Source: Alkaliphilus hydrothermalis (GTDB lineage Bacteria > Bacillota > Clostridia > Peptostreptococcales > Natronincolaceae). Taken from it: 64,000 nucleotides of DNA. Under the pieces are notes generated by a model that was not told the origin of the DNA, searched no databases, and saw nothing but the letters and a program-made list of their open reading frames with translations. A program made the translations under genes and the position numbers. The stretch is from the NCBI RefSeq assembly GCF_016908555.1, contig NZ_JAFBEE010000001.1, positions 1-64,000 of the forward strand. The letters run 5' to 3'. This document shows, one piece after another, positions 54,550 through 63,541 of the stretch. Every line of letters begins with the position of its first letter. The first letter of the stretch is position 1.

Positions 54550-54882
54550 ATGGAAATGAAAACAGCAGAAAAAACAGAAGTAAAAGTAGACACAAAAACA
54601 GAAACTCCTTCTGAAAGAGCTAGAAGAGTTCTTGGAAAAGGGATCAGAAAAAAGAGATTTAGAAGACTAAAGAACTGGGAAGTAAAGAATCGTTACATGT
54701 TAGGTTTAATGTTTGCAGATGATATTAAAGTAAGTGATTTAGCAGAAAGAATAGGTGTGTCTCCAAGAACTGTTCAAGCGTGGATCTATGAGGGTAGACT
54801 TCCTAAGGACGATAATATTGAGAAGGTTTGTGAAGTATTAAGATGTCCAGAAGATATTTTATTTAGAGAAATAAGACAATAG
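54550..54882 (+). CDS. Helix-turn-helix DNA-binding protein
   Basis: The 110-residue protein has a charged, lysine-rich N-terminus (MKTAEKTEVKVDTKTETPSE), a strongly basic patch (GKGIRKKRFRRLKNWEVKNR), and a C-terminal Xre-like HTH: IKVSDLAERIGVSPRTVQAW, then LPKDDNIEKVCEVLRC and ILFREIR. No other domain is visible. It is likely a small regulator or nucleoid-type DNA binder; the target is unknown. It has its own strong terminator, consistent with a single-gene unit. Confidence 0.75.
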   Translation: MEMKTAEKTEVKVDTKTETPSERARRVLGKGIRKKRFRRLKNWEVKNRYMLGLMFADDIKVSDLAERIGVSPRTVQAWIYEGRLPKDDNIEKVCEVLRCPEDILFREIRQ

Positions 54883-54904
54883 AAATTTCTAAAAAACGTC
54901 GTGT

Positions 54905-54939
54905 AACACCATTATCCGAGTGTAATGGTGTTATTTTTT
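54905..54939 (+). terminator. Terminator after the HTH gene
   Basis: AACACCATTA pairs perfectly with TAATGGTGTT around TCCGAGTG, followed by A and then six T. Confidence 0.9.
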
Positions 54940-55121
54940 ATTTTAACCATTTTTCTTGTTTTTTGAAATATATTTATAGTAGTACAGTTGTCTATTGAGA
55001 AAAAAAAAGATATGATAAGGATAGAGTTGAGAAAATAAGGAAGGCGTGTATTATTATTCTCAACTATGTATACTCTAGTTTTGATAGACCAAATATTTGT
55101 GGGAATGGGAGTGAGTTTTCT

Positions 55122-56408
55122 ATGGAATTAGAAACAAATGAAATCATACATAATCGTGCCATCCTTGTAGGGATGAATCATACACGAAAAAAAGACGAAA
55201 TAGATATTGAAAGTTCAATGGAAGAATTGGCTGAGTTGGCACAGGCAGCAGGGGTGGAAGTACTGGCCACAACTGTGCAAAATAGAGAAGCTGTAAATGC
55301 CGCCCTTTATATAGGTAAGGGGAAGGTAGAAGAAATTAAACAGCTTTGCGATAGTCTTGAAGCAAATTTAATTATTTTTAATGATGAACTGTCGGGTTCT
55401 CAAATTAGAAATTTAGAAGAAGCTATACAGATGGATGTGATTGACCGCACCACCTTAATATTAGACATTTTCGCCCAGAGAGCCACTACGAAGGAGGCAA
55501 AGCTACAGGTAGAGTTAGCCCAGCTAAAATATAGACTTCCTAGATTGACGGGCTTAGGTAAAAAATTATCTAGACTTGGGGCAGGGATCGGTACAAGAGG
55601 CCCTGGGGAAACAAAGCTAGAGACCGACCGTCGTCATATAGAGAGAAAAATAGACTTCATAAAGGAAGAATTAAGGGAAGTTAAAAAGGTAAGGGAGGTA
55701 CAAAGATCCCAAAGACTTAAATCAGAACTGCCCATTGTTGCTTTAGTGGGTTATACCAATGCTGGTAAGTCCACCTTAATGAATGTATTACTAAGAAATA
55801 GTGAAGAGTATGAAGCAGCTCGGGAAGTATATGCTGAAAACATGCTTTTTGCCACTTTAGAGGTTTCATTAAGGAAAATGGCCTATCCGGATAATTTAAA
55901 TTTCCTTCTTACCGATACTGTAGGATTTGTAAGTAAGCTACCTCACAACTTAGTGGATGCATTTAAGGCTACCCTAGAGGAAGTTACCTATGCAGATCTA
56001 CTGCTACATGTAATTGATGCTTCAAATGAAAACTATCATTTGCAAAAGGAAACCACCCTTTCTGTATTAAAGGAATTAAAGGTAGATACGAAAAGAATTA
56101 TTGATGTCTATAACAAAATAGATGCCCTAGAAGATGCCAATGCTATTCCTAAGGATGATAATATAATAGGGATCTCTGCTTTAAATGGAACTAACCTAAA
56201 TGAATTAATGGAAATCATCCGAAGGGAAGTAGGTATAAGCATGGTGGAGGCGGAGTTGATAATTCCTTATAATAAAGGAAGTGTTGCTTCACAACTTCAT
56301 GAAATTGCCACTGTTATTACCTCTGAGTACCAAGAAGAAGGAATCTATTTTAAAATTAAAATACCTGCAATAGAGTATCCAAAATATATAGATTATGAAA
56401 TAGAATAG
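55122..56408 (+). CDS. hflX: Ribosome-associated GTPase HflX
   Basis: HflX binds the 50S subunit and helps split stalled ribosomes. The N-terminal HflX domain includes AALYIGKGKVEEIKQL and IIFNDELSGSQIRNLEEAI, followed by GTRGPGETKLETDRR. The G domain has GYTNAGKSTLMN near residue 208, DTVGFVSKLPHNLVDAFKAT, and NKID. The length of 428 residues is typical. It is 13 bases upstream of the HEAT-repeat gene. Confidence 0.97.
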   Translation: MELETNEIIHNRAILVGMNHTRKKDEIDIESSMEELAELAQAAGVEVLATTVQNREAVNAALYIGKGKVEEIKQLCDSLEANLIIFNDELSGSQIRNLEEAIQMDVIDRTTLILDIFAQRATTKEAKLQVELAQLKYRLPRLTGLGKKLSRLGAGIGTRGPGETKLETDRRHIERKIDFIKEELREVKKVREVQRSQRLKSELPIVALVGYTNAGKSTLMNVLLRNSEEYEAAREVYAENMLFATLEVSLRKMAYPDNLNFLLTDTVGFVSKLPHNLVDAFKATLEEVTYADLLLHVIDASNENYHLQKETTLSVLKELKVDTKRIIDVYNKIDALEDANAIPKDDNIIGISALNGTNLNELMEIIRREVGISMVEAELIIPYNKGSVASQLHEIATVITSEYQEEGIYFKIKIPAIEYPKYIDYEIE

Positions 56409-56421
56409 GTGTGTGAGATAA

Positions 56422-57141
56422 ATGGAAAATTCAAGTTTTCCAATCGTTTTAGGCTGGGAAGATCTTAAAGGAAGTTTGGGGGAGGAGGATTATTTGATTA
56501 CCTACCTCCTTTATCAAGAGGGCAAAAGCGTAGATTTGATTGCTAAAATTCGAAATCTTCCTATAGAGCAGGTACAACAACACATCCTACAGTCAAAGAT
56601 GAGGCTAAAAAGAGAAAAGAAGGTCAATCAGGATGTACAGGAGAAAATCGTATATCTTCCTAGTTTTGTGAATCTACTGGCAGCGGATAAAAATAGAAGA
56701 CTAGAAATGTTGAATAGTCTTGATCAAAGGGAAAGAAATAATTTAAGTGGATATTTAATAAAGGTTGTACCCACTATTGATAATGCTGAGGATAAAATGA
56801 TTGCCCTTTGGATTTCAGGTCAACTGGAGGATATAAGACTGTTGCCTACCATCTATAGGGAAATTAACCATAAGCATGGTGGCGTCAGAAGGATGGTGTG
56901 TTCTGCTTTAAGGAAAATACCCCATCAGGATAATATTGAGGTACTTCATAGGGGACTTCAAGACATGAAGCCGCAAGTAAGGCAGTATGCAGCAAAGGCC
57001 TTAGGTGAAGTAGGTGATGAAAAAACATTGAAAAAACTCAAAAACCTCTTGAACAACCCAAAGGAGACTGAGTACGTAAAGCGTGCCTATCTACTGACAA
57101 TTGACAAGATACAGGAAAGATTAAATAGTAGATCTAGTTAA
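56422..57141 (+). CDS. HEAT-repeat protein with an N-terminal HTH-like segment
   Basis: The 239-residue protein has an N-terminal helical part (EEDYLITYLLYQEGKSVDLI, AKIRNLPIEQVQQHILQSKM) that looks like a sigma-factor-type HTH. HEAT-like repeats follow, the clearest being GVRRMVCSALRKIPHQDNIE and QVRQYAAKALGEVGDEKTLK. Such repeats bind proteins or nucleic acids. It follows hflX by 13 bases and is probably co-transcribed with it. The specific role is unknown. Confidence 0.75.
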   Translation: MENSSFPIVLGWEDLKGSLGEEDYLITYLLYQEGKSVDLIAKIRNLPIEQVQQHILQSKMRLKREKKVNQDVQEKIVYLPSFVNLLAADKNRRLEMLNSLDQRERNNLSGYLIKVVPTIDNAEDKMIALWISGQLEDIRLLPTIYREINHKHGGVRRMVCSALRKIPHQDNIEVLHRGLQDMKPQVRQYAAKALGEVGDEKTLKKLKNLLNNPKETEYVKRAYLLTIDKIQERLNSRSS

Positions 57142-57168
57142 ATGAAATCTAGTTAGATAAAAAATATT

Positions 57169-57218
57169 AAACCCAGCCATTGGAAGGTGTTCTTACCAAA
57201 CAGTTGCTGGGTTTTTTA
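57169..57218. terminator. Bidirectional terminator after the HEAT-repeat gene
   Basis: AAACCCAGC pairs with GCTGGGTTT, with an inner ATTG/CAGT segment, followed by a T-run. It overlaps the 3' end of the convergent DUF3189 gene. Confidence 0.75.
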
Positions 57219-57674
57219 TTGACGGAGCTTTGTTTTTGTTTCTTCAACAATCTTTACTACATCAAAATAGGCTTGCAATGATCCTCTAGCGACAATGGGT
57301 CGTCCAAACCTGACCCAGTTCATCCTGCGGGAAGTAAAGCCTCCCAATTTCATAAGAAAATTTACTGTCGATAGAGTAGATATAATCATTAAGTCATCAC
57401 AATGGCCATTTAACAACCTCCATGTATCTTCAATAAGAGGGATGGCTAGATGGGGGACGAATTGTCGGCTTAAATTATAAATACAATTACCCATTTCATC
57501 AGTACCCCGAAACATGATTTTACCACGATCACGTATGGTCATATTATCAAAATATGGAATGTTTAAAATATCATCAACAGTGGGTTTATTCTCCATTGGG
57601 AGCTTGTTGAGGTGGATTGCTGTAGCCAGTACAGAGGAATGGGCACCTCCTACACAATGGTAAATAACGTGCAA
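57216..57674 (-). CDS. DUF3189 protein
   Basis: The protein begins HVIYHCVGGAHSSVLATAIH, the typical opening of DUF3189, where a P-loop-like nucleotide-binding turn is suspected. It continues with ENKPTVDDILNIPYFDNMT and FRGTDEMGNCIYNLSRQF. At about 152 residues it is normal for the family, which is found in spore-formers and has no known role. A TTG at 57674, six bases after CAGGTGA, gives the expected start; a GTG at 57683 is possible. Confidence 0.82.
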   Translation of the reverse strand: MHVIYHCVGGAHSSVLATAIHLNKLPMENKPTVDDILNIPYFDNMTIRDRGKIMFRGTDEMGNCIYNLSRQFVPHLAIPLIEDTWRLLNGHCDDLMIISTLSTVNFLMKLGGFTSRRMNWVRFGRPIVARGSLQAYFDVVKIVEETKTKLRQ

Positions 57675-57882
57675 AATAATCACCTGCTTTATTTAATCTA
57701 TGCTCAAATATCATTCTTCCACAGGTATTATTTTACCATGATAGCAAAGAAAATATGTGTAGCTGAATATAATTATAAAATTTTGGTAATTATAAGGCTA
57801 ATCTCAGAATATAATAAAGTAATGAAAGACATGAAGATTTGGTGATTGTCAAGAATAATTATGTAAAAATTCTGAAAAATAG

Positions 57883-57911
57883 TTGTAGAGTGCCAAATTT
57901 TAGTGTATAGT
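57883..57911 (+). promoter_or_regulatory. Promoter candidate for the Nudix-like gene
   Basis: TTGTAG at 57883 and TATAGT at 57906 are 17 bases apart and lie 33 bases before the start codon. Confidence 0.55.
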
Positions 57912-57943
57912 ATTATTAAGATTGATGGAAGGAGGACTGTCCA

Positions 57944-58375
57944 ATGCTGTTAAGAAATTGTGCAGGCGGTGTTGTGTTCTATGCGAATCAGGTGTTCATT
58001 TTAAAAAATGATAAAAATGAGTGGGTTTTACCGAAAGGTGTAATTCGTAATGAGGATCTCTCCTGGGAGGTTGCGTTGAGACGTGTGAAGGTTGAAGCAG
58101 GTATAGACGCAGACATTATTGCCAGTGCTGGGGGAACAAGTTACGAATTTTTTTCTATTTCAAGAAAACAGCCTATATGCAATGAAATAACATGGTACAT
58201 CATGTCTACGACTTCCAAACATTACAAAGTAAATCATGATTTAGGATTTAAGGAGGGTGGATTCTATCCAGTGGATAAGGCCATATCAATGATCACCTAC
58301 AGTCAAGACAAATCACTAGTAAGTCTATCCTATAAGAAGTACAAAGCAATAAAAAGAATTAAGGTAGTAGTCTAA
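57944..58375 (+). CDS. Nudix-fold protein with a degenerate catalytic box
   Basis: The N-terminal strands (CAGGVVFYANQVFILKND and EWVLPKGVI) are typical of Nudix hydrolases. The helix that should read G-x5-E-x7-R-E-U-x-E-E-x-G-U instead reads GVIRNEDLSWEVALRRVK followed by VEAGI. The E before the spacer is D, the E of RE is R, and the first E of EE is V. Only one catalytic glutamate remains. It is probably a binder or a divergent hydrolase. It has its own promoter and terminator. Confidence 0.82.
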   Translation: MLLRNCAGGVVFYANQVFILKNDKNEWVLPKGVIRNEDLSWEVALRRVKVEAGIDADIIASAGGTSYEFFSISRKQPICNEITWYIMSTTSKHYKVNHDLGFKEGGFYPVDKAISMITYSQDKSLVSLSYKKYKAIKRIKVVV

Positions 58376-58403
58376 AAAGCTTTTCAAAAGTGAATACCTT
58401 ATC

Positions 58404-58453
58404 AAGAAGCCCAACCACCTATCTTAGGACATACGTAGGAGGTTGGGCTTCTT
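58404..58453. terminator. Terminator after the Nudix-like gene
   Basis: AAGAAGCCCAACC pairs perfectly with GGTTGGGCTTCTT over a 24-base loop. Confidence 0.8.
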
Positions 58454-58515
58454 GTCTATCATGATGCCCTATGTTATAATGATGGGAAAAATAGTAAATA
58501 AAGGATTGTGATAGG

Positions 58516-59163
58516 ATGATAGCTGAATATAAGACCATTAAAAACGATGGTGAAGATGAAATAATGATAGAGAAATCAAGATTTATTGGATATGCGATGC
58601 CCATCGAAAAGGAAGAAGATGCCCTAGTGTTTATAAAGGAAATTAAAACGAAGCATAAGGATGCCACCCACAATGTCCATGCCTATGTAGTGGGCTACAA
58701 CAATGAAATCCAACGATATAATGATGACGGAGAACCATCTGGTACAGCAGGGATGCCTGTGCTGGAGGTTATTAAAAAAGAAGACCTGAGGAATGTTGTT
58801 GTCGTGGTAACAAGATACTATGGGGGAATCAAGCTTGGGGCGGGGGGGCTAGTCAGGGCATATACAAAAGGGGCGAAAATTGGTCTTGAAGCTGGACAGA
58901 TGGTGACTAAAAGAAAGTATCAGCTCCTAGAAGTAAAGGTGGACTATACCCTCTTAGGAAAGCTTCAAAACGAAATACTTCAAAAAAGCTTTACGATCAA
59001 GGATACCATCTATGAAGATGCGGTCAACTTCTTAATCTACGTGAAGAAGGAAGAGGTAGAGAACTTTAAAGAATTGGTGGTGGAATGGACCAATAGCAGA
59101 TGTCAGATTATCGAAGGTGAAGTAGAATATTTAACAGAAATAAATGGTAAACTGATGTTGTAG
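58516..59163 (+). CDS. yigZ: YigZ/IMPACT family protein
   Basis: A 215-residue UPF0029 protein. The signature NDDGEPSGTAGMPVLEVIK and VVVTRYYGGIKLGAGGLVRA is clear, with IEKSRFIGYAMPIEKEEDA at the start. A C-terminal DUF1949-like ferredoxin-fold domain follows. Relatives bind translation-related partners, but the bacterial role is not settled. The ATG at 58516 has AGG at short distance. It is the first gene before the CoA-binding protein. Confidence 0.93.
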   Translation: MIAEYKTIKNDGEDEIMIEKSRFIGYAMPIEKEEDALVFIKEIKTKHKDATHNVHAYVVGYNNEIQRYNDDGEPSGTAGMPVLEVIKKEDLRNVVVVVTRYYGGIKLGAGGLVRAYTKGAKIGLEAGQMVTKRKYQLLEVKVDYTLLGKLQNEILQKSFTIKDTIYEDAVNFLIYVKKEEVENFKELVVEWTNSRCQIIEGEVEYLTEINGKLML

Positions 59164-59217
59164 AGGAAACAATATAGGGTATATAGAGAATATAAATTTT
59201 TGAGAGGAGGTGTGGGG

Positions 59218-59619
59218 ATGGACAAAATAGAAGTAAACAAAAAAGAAATGCTTCAAAAGAAGACCTGGGCAGTAGTTGGAGCAACTCCTGATGCTGAAAA
59301 ATATGGATATAAAATCTATAACAAACTAAAGAATCATGGTTATAATGTATATGGAATTAATCCAAAACATGAAAATCTTGAGGGAGATCAGCTATACAAG
59401 AGTTTGCTAGACCTACCAGAAACACCCGAATGTGTAGATATGGTGGTGAATCCAAAGGTTTCAATGGCAACATTAGAAGATATACATAAGGCTGGCATCA
59501 AATATGTTTGGTTCCAACCCGGAACATTTGATGAAGCTGTAATTAATAAAGCTGAATCTCTAGGACTAAACATTGTTTATTATGACTGTGTTTTAGTGGC
59601 CCTAGATGAATTAAAGTAA
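59218..59619 (+). CDS. CoA-binding domain protein (YccU-like)
   Basis: The 133-residue product has a Rossmann-type CoA_binding domain: TWAVVGATPDAEKYGYKIYN, NVYGINPKHENLEGDQLYKS, and YVWFQPGTFDEAVINKAESL. It resembles short stand-alone CoA-binding proteins of the YccU type. GAGGAGGTG precedes the ATG at 59218, so the longer GTG-started frame at 59200 is rejected. A hairpin repeat forms its terminator. Confidence 0.88.
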   Translation: MDKIEVNKKEMLQKKTWAVVGATPDAEKYGYKIYNKLKNHGYNVYGINPKHENLEGDQLYKSLLDLPETPECVDMVVNPKVSMATLEDIHKAGIKYVWFQPGTFDEAVINKAESLGLNIVYYDCVLVALDELK

Positions 59620-59630
59620 AAAAGCAGATG

Positions 59631-59681
59631 AAAAGCCAGTACCCATACGTATTTTTACATACGCTTCGGTTACTGGCTTTT
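59631..59681. repeat. Single hairpin repeat, bidirectional terminator candidate
   Basis: AAAAGCCAGTA (59631-59641) pairs perfectly with TACTGGCTTTT (59671-59681). The 29-base loop holds CGTAT-TTTTAC-ATACG and matches the third hairpin of the array at 1-300 almost base for base, while the outer stem differs. It lies between convergent genes. Confidence 0.82.
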
Positions 59682-59690
59682 ATTGTAGCT

Positions 59691-60056
59691 TCAAACCTTT
59701 TCCTTCTTTTTACTCTTATAAAAAAATTCATAAATCCCCATGATCAATAGGAAAATTCCGAAAAACCTCCTTAAAGTATGGGAGGGAATCTTCAAGGCAA
59801 TACTAGAACCGAACCAAGCCCCCAATAGTCCGAATATAACGATAGGGATGGTAAATTTAATCAAAATATTTTTATTTTTAACATGAACATATAGGGCTAC
59901 TAATGCTACGGGTATAAAGGAGATTAAGTTGATACTTTGGATGGTTTGTTGTTGGAGTTCAGTGAGGAATATTAAGCCAGGAATTAGAATCGTACCACCA
60001 CCAATTCCCATTCCTCCAATAAATCCTGTGATTAATCCCAGTATAAAAATAATCAT
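59691..60056 (-). CDS. Half-size TSUP (TauE/SafE) transporter, second half
   Basis: A 121-residue protein with four helices: FILGLITGFIGGMGIGGGTI with LIPGLIFLTE, NLISFIPVALVALYVHV, FTIPIVIFGLLGAWFG and FFGIFLLIMGIYEFFY. It equals one half of a normal TSUP anion exporter. Its start overlaps the stop of the first half by four bases (ATGA). The two proteins presumably pair to form one transporter. Confidence 0.85.
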   Translation of the reverse strand: MIIFILGLITGFIGGMGIGGGTILIPGLIFLTELQQQTIQSINLISFIPVALVALYVHVKNKNILIKFTIPIVIFGLLGAWFGSSIALKIPSHTLRRFFGIFLLIMGIYEFFYKSKKKEKV

Positions 60057-60433
60057 CCAATCACCATCCTTAGGGCGGCAATGATCATAAAAACACCAAA
60101 TATTTTTCGTAATTTACTGGCGGAAAAATGGGTCAAGGATTTAGAACCGATATAGCTTCCGATTACCCCACCCATAGCGACATTCCAAGTGACATCTAGA
60201 TTGGTAAAACCATTTCGATAATAGACAAAGCTACTGACCAATGCAAAGGGCAGAATAATGGAAATGGCTGTAGCATGGGCTTTGTGCTGGGATACATCAA
60301 AAATGAAGTAAAGGGCAGGGACAATAATTGTACCTCCTCCAGCTCCAAAAAGACCATTGATCACCCCTGCTACAAAGCCAACGGCAATTAATTTAATCCA
60401 ATGGATATAATTGTGTTTAGTGGTATATTTCAT
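60053..60433 (-). CDS. Half-size TSUP (TauE/SafE) transporter, first half
   Basis: A 126-residue protein with four helices: LIAVGFVAGVINGLFGAGGG, TIIVPALYFIF, ISIILPFALVSSFVYYRNGF and VAMGGVIGSYIGSKSL. The glycine-rich GLFGAGGGTIIVPAL is the TSUP motif. Normal family members are about 250 residues; this and the next gene each supply half. Such transporters usually move sulfur compounds or organic anions, and the neighbouring cysteine synthase is consistent with sulfur. Confidence 0.85.
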   Translation of the reverse strand: MKYTTKHNYIHWIKLIAVGFVAGVINGLFGAGGGTIIVPALYFIFDVSQHKAHATAISIILPFALVSSFVYYRNGFTNLDVTWNVAMGGVIGSYIGSKSLTHFSASKLRKIFGVFMIIAALRMVIG

Positions 60434-60514
60434 GTATTCACCTCTATTAGGAGTCTTAATCGCTTATAAATTTAATTTAACCATCTAAAAATAAAACTAT
60501 TCAGCACTAAAAAC

Positions 60515-60547
60515 TTGACACACTTCATATACATTACATATAATGTA
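60515..60547 (+). promoter_or_regulatory. cysK promoter with an operator-like palindrome over the -10
   Basis: TTGACA at 60515 and TATAAT at 60539, 18 bases apart. A perfect inverted repeat TACATTA-CATA-TAATGTA at 60530-60547 covers the -10. A repressor binding it would block cysK. No known cysteine regulator site was matched. Confidence 0.65.
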
Positions 60548-60602
60548 CATATACTTAAATTCATACCAATTTACTCGGAAATAAAAATAGGAGGGGAAAA
60601 TA

Positions 60603-61529
60603 ATGAAAAAAGCAAACTCTATTCATGAATTAATTGGTAATACACCTCTGGTAAAGTTGAATCGTATGGTGGATGAAGATATGGCGGATATTTATGTAAA
60701 ATTGGAATTCTTCAATCCTGGTTCAAGTGTTAAGGATCGTATTGCTTTAAATATGATTCAACAGGCGGAGAATAAAGGTCTTTTAAAGGAAGGTTCTACG
60801 ATTATTGAACCCACCAGTGGTAATACTGGTATTGGGCTTGCCATGATCGGAGCTGCAAAGGGTTATCCTGTGATTTTAGTTATGCCTGAAACAATGTCTA
60901 TTGAAAGAAGAAAGCTATTGAAGGCATATGGTGCTCAACTAATCTTAACTCCTGGAGAGAAGGGAATGAAGGGTGCTATAGATAAAGCAAGAGAACTAAC
61001 CGAAGAAAACGCTGATTACTTTATGCCTCAGCAGTTTGAAAACTTAGCAAATCCTGAAATCCACAGAATGACTACGGCAGAGGAAATCTGGCAGATGATG
61101 GAGGGGGATGTAGACGCATTTGTTGCAGGTGTTGGAACAGGTGGTACTGTAACGGGAGTAGGAGAAGTGCTGAAGAAGAAAAATCCGAGTATAAAAATAG
61201 TCGCTGTTGAGCCTGAGAAATCTCCAGTTATTTCTGGTGGGCAACCAGGACCCCACAAAATTCAAGGAATTGGTGCCGGATTTATTCCTGATATTCTAAA
61301 TGTAGATATCATTGACGAGGTAATCAAAGTAGATGATGAAGTTGCAATGGAGACAGCTAGAAAATCAGCCGCTACAGAGGGGCTTTTAGTGGGTATTTCT
61401 TCAGGAGCTGCAATATATGCTGCTATGGAGGTTGCTAAAAAGCTAGGGAAAGGTAAGAAGGTTGTAGCCATCATGCCATCCTCTGGGGAAAGATATTTAA
61501 CGACTTCGTTGTTTAATTTTGAAGACTAA
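60603..61529 (+). CDS. cysK: Cysteine synthase (O-acetylserine sulfhydrylase)
   Basis: A PLP-dependent enzyme making cysteine from O-acetylserine and sulfide. The cofactor lysine is Lys44 in [15 protein letters not shown]. The substrate loop is [10 protein letters not shown], the phosphate loop is [12 protein letters not shown], and [13 protein letters not shown] and [12 protein letters not shown] follow. The length of 308 residues is typical. AGGAGG precedes the ATG. It is a single gene with a promoter carrying a palindrome. Confidence 0.97.
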   Translation: MKKANSIHELIGNTPLVKLNRMVDEDMADIYVKLEFFNPGSSVKDRIALNMIQQAENKGLLKEGSTIIEPTSGNTGIGLAMIGAAKGYPVILVMPETMSIERRKLLKAYGAQLILTPGEKGMKGAIDKARELTEENADYFMPQQFENLANPEIHRMTTAEEIWQMMEGDVDAFVAGVGTGGTVTGVGEVLKKKNPSIKIVAVEPEKSPVISGGQPGPHKIQGIGAGFIPDILNVDIIDEVIKVDDEVAMETARKSAATEGLLVGISSGAAIYAAMEVAKKLGKGKKVVAIMPSSGERYLTTSLFNFED

Positions 61530-61604
61530 TCTGAAAATGGCTTTTTCAAATCAGTAACGCTATCTAATCTTTAACAATTAATATCTAACTAAAGTACAAT
61601 TAAG

Positions 61605-61641
61605 AGGCAATGTCTGGATTGTTGAGCATTGCCCTTTTTTA
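61605..61641 (+). terminator. Terminator after cysK
   Basis: AGGCAATG pairs with CATTGCCC-type sequence around 14 bases, followed by six T. Confidence 0.75.
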
Positions 61642-61780
61642 TTATTTATCGTCATTCTTTAAACAAAATGATTAATGAATTTGTTACAGAAATGGAGCTA
61701 TGAATACAAATAAAAATCAAAGCAAATATTAGTTAAATATGGTATAATAACTTGAAAACAGAAGATAGGAGCTGGTTTTT

Positions 61781-62530
61781 TTGTCTATGGAAATAGAAAA
61801 GAAAATAGATCAAGTAGTAGAATGGTTGCAGGATCAGGTAAGAAAATCAGGTACAAAAGGTTTGATGGTAGGGATTTCTGGTGGAATCGATTCGGCTGTA
61901 GTGGCGAACCTGATCAAGAGGGCTTTTCCAGATAACTCATTGGGGGTTCTTCTACCTATTAATAGTAACCCAAAGGATGTCGAGGACGGCATCGCTGTAT
62001 GCGAAAAAGCTGGACTAAAATATATGCAAATGGACTTAAGTGAAGAAAAATCTGACATTCTAGACCTTGTAAATAAAAACCTAAAGGAAAGTGGTCTTTA
62101 TGATGAGGAAAGGGCTAGAAATACTGATGCTAACCTTCGGGCAAGACTTAGAATGAGTACATTATATGCAGTTGCCAACAACCTTAACTATCTAGTGGTT
62201 GGGACAGATAATGCTGCTGAGGTATATACGGGATACTATACTAAGTATGGTGATGGCGGTGTGGATCTTTTACCGATAGCTACCCTAAAAAAATATGAGG
62301 TATTTCAATGGGCAGAGGTGATGGGGGTGCCAAAATCAGTCATTGATCGCCAGCCTACAGCAGGCCTGTGGGAAGGTCAAACAGATGAAATCGAAATGGG
62401 TACAACCTATGCTTATATAGATGCCTTCTTAGATGGCAAGGTGATTCCTGAAATGGATCGAGAAATCATCGAAAGATTACATAGAGTCTCTCAGCATAAG
62501 AGAGTTATGCCTCCTTATCCAGAGGTATAA
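61781..62530 (+). CDS. nadE: NH3-dependent NAD+ synthetase
   Basis: The 249-residue NadE adds ammonia to nicotinate adenine dinucleotide using ATP. The P-loop is GISGGIDSAVVANL. Other family segments include RARLRMSTLYAVAN, VVGTDNAAEVYTGYYTKYGD and PTAGLWEGQTDE. No glutaminase domain is present, so it depends on ammonia. The TTG at 61781 is nine bases from AGGAG and is preferred over the ATG at 61787. Confidence 0.96.
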   Translation: MSMEIEKKIDQVVEWLQDQVRKSGTKGLMVGISGGIDSAVVANLIKRAFPDNSLGVLLPINSNPKDVEDGIAVCEKAGLKYMQMDLSEEKSDILDLVNKNLKESGLYDEERARNTDANLRARLRMSTLYAVANNLNYLVVGTDNAAEVYTGYYTKYGDGGVDLLPIATLKKYEVFQWAEVMGVPKSVIDRQPTAGLWEGQTDEIEMGTTYAYIDAFLDGKVIPEMDREIIERLHRVSQHKRVMPPYPEV

Positions 62531-62665
62531 GGTGGAGATAAGGTTTAATTGAAATTCTCACGGAATTATGCTAAAATATATGTGCTATTAAGAACAGTAT
62601 TTTTTTAAAGTTATAGGAATCTTAATACATATAGAAAATGCATGAAATGATAAGGAGTGAGTTTT

Positions 62666-63385
62666 GTGGGACGAATTGGTAATATCATTGGTCGTAAAGA
62701 GAAACAGGATCAAAAAAGAGCAAAAATCTATACTAAAATGGCAAGATTAATCACTGTTGCTGCTCGAGAAGGTGGAGGAGACCCAGAATACAATGCAGCT
62801 CTAAAGAATGCTGTCGATAAGGCTAAGGCGTCTAATATGCCAAACGATAATATTGATCGGGCGATTAAAAAGGGTACGGGTGAGCTTGGGGGAGATAACT
62901 TTGAGTATATCACCTATGAAGGTTATGGACCAAGTGGTGTAGCTGTGATTGTTGACGTATTAACAGATAACCGTAACCGTACAGCAGGTGACGTAAGACA
63001 TGCCTTTGATAAAAACGGGGGTAATCTAGGGACTTCTGGTTGTGTGTCCTTTATGTTCGATCGTAAGGGACAAATGCTAATTGAAAAAGATGACTCCATT
63101 GATGAAGATACCCTTATGATGGCTGCTTTAGAAGCAGGAGCTGAGGACTTTACAAGTGAAGAGGAAGTGTATCAAGTAATCACGACTCCAGAAGATTTTT
63201 CGGTAGTTAAAGATGCTTTACTAAAGGAAAACTACACTTTCTTAAGTGCAGACGTAGTATATATTCCTCAAACAGAGGCAACTCTTCAAGGGGAAGATAT
63301 TAAGAAGATGAAAAAGCTGATTGATATGCTAGAGGATAATGATGATGTGCAAGAGGTTCATCATAACTGGAATGAAGAAGAATAG
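62666..63385 (+). CDS. yebC: YebC/PmpR family transcriptional regulator
   Basis: A conserved DNA-binding protein of about 239 residues. Clear family segments are [60 protein letters not shown] and [20 protein letters not shown]. Family members act in translation of proline stretches or as regulators. A GTG start at 62666 is eight bases from AAGGAG; the frame is also open from 62657. Confidence 0.95.
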   Translation: MGRIGNIIGRKEKQDQKRAKIYTKMARLITVAAREGGGDPEYNAALKNAVDKAKASNMPNDNIDRAIKKGTGELGGDNFEYITYEGYGPSGVAVIVDVLTDNRNRTAGDVRHAFDKNGGNLGTSGCVSFMFDRKGQMLIEKDDSIDEDTLMMAALEAGAEDFTSEEEVYQVITTPEDFSVVKDALLKENYTFLSADVVYIPQTEATLQGEDIKKMKKLIDMLEDNDDVQEVHHNWNEEE

Positions 63386-63485
63386 GTTGGAAATACTGCG
63401 TTGCAGGGTTGTTTAGTGCCGAAAAATACAGTGAATAATGGCATACATCCAACTTTTATTCCTTTAACTAAGTTATACAAATTGC

Positions 63486-63541
63486 ACACCTTTTTTCATA
63501 AATGTTTATCGTTAAACACTTATGGGAAGGGGTGTTTTTTT
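63486..63541 (+). terminator. Terminator after yebC
   Basis: ACACCttttttCATAAaTG pairs with CActTATGggaaggGGTGT (several G-T pairs), with inner TTTA/TAAA, followed by a run of seven T. Confidence 0.75.

Noticed and set aside
59691..60433. TSUP genes as a frameshifted pseudogene
   Set aside because: Each half has a plausible start and a full set of helices, and the ATGA overlap is typical of coupled genes.
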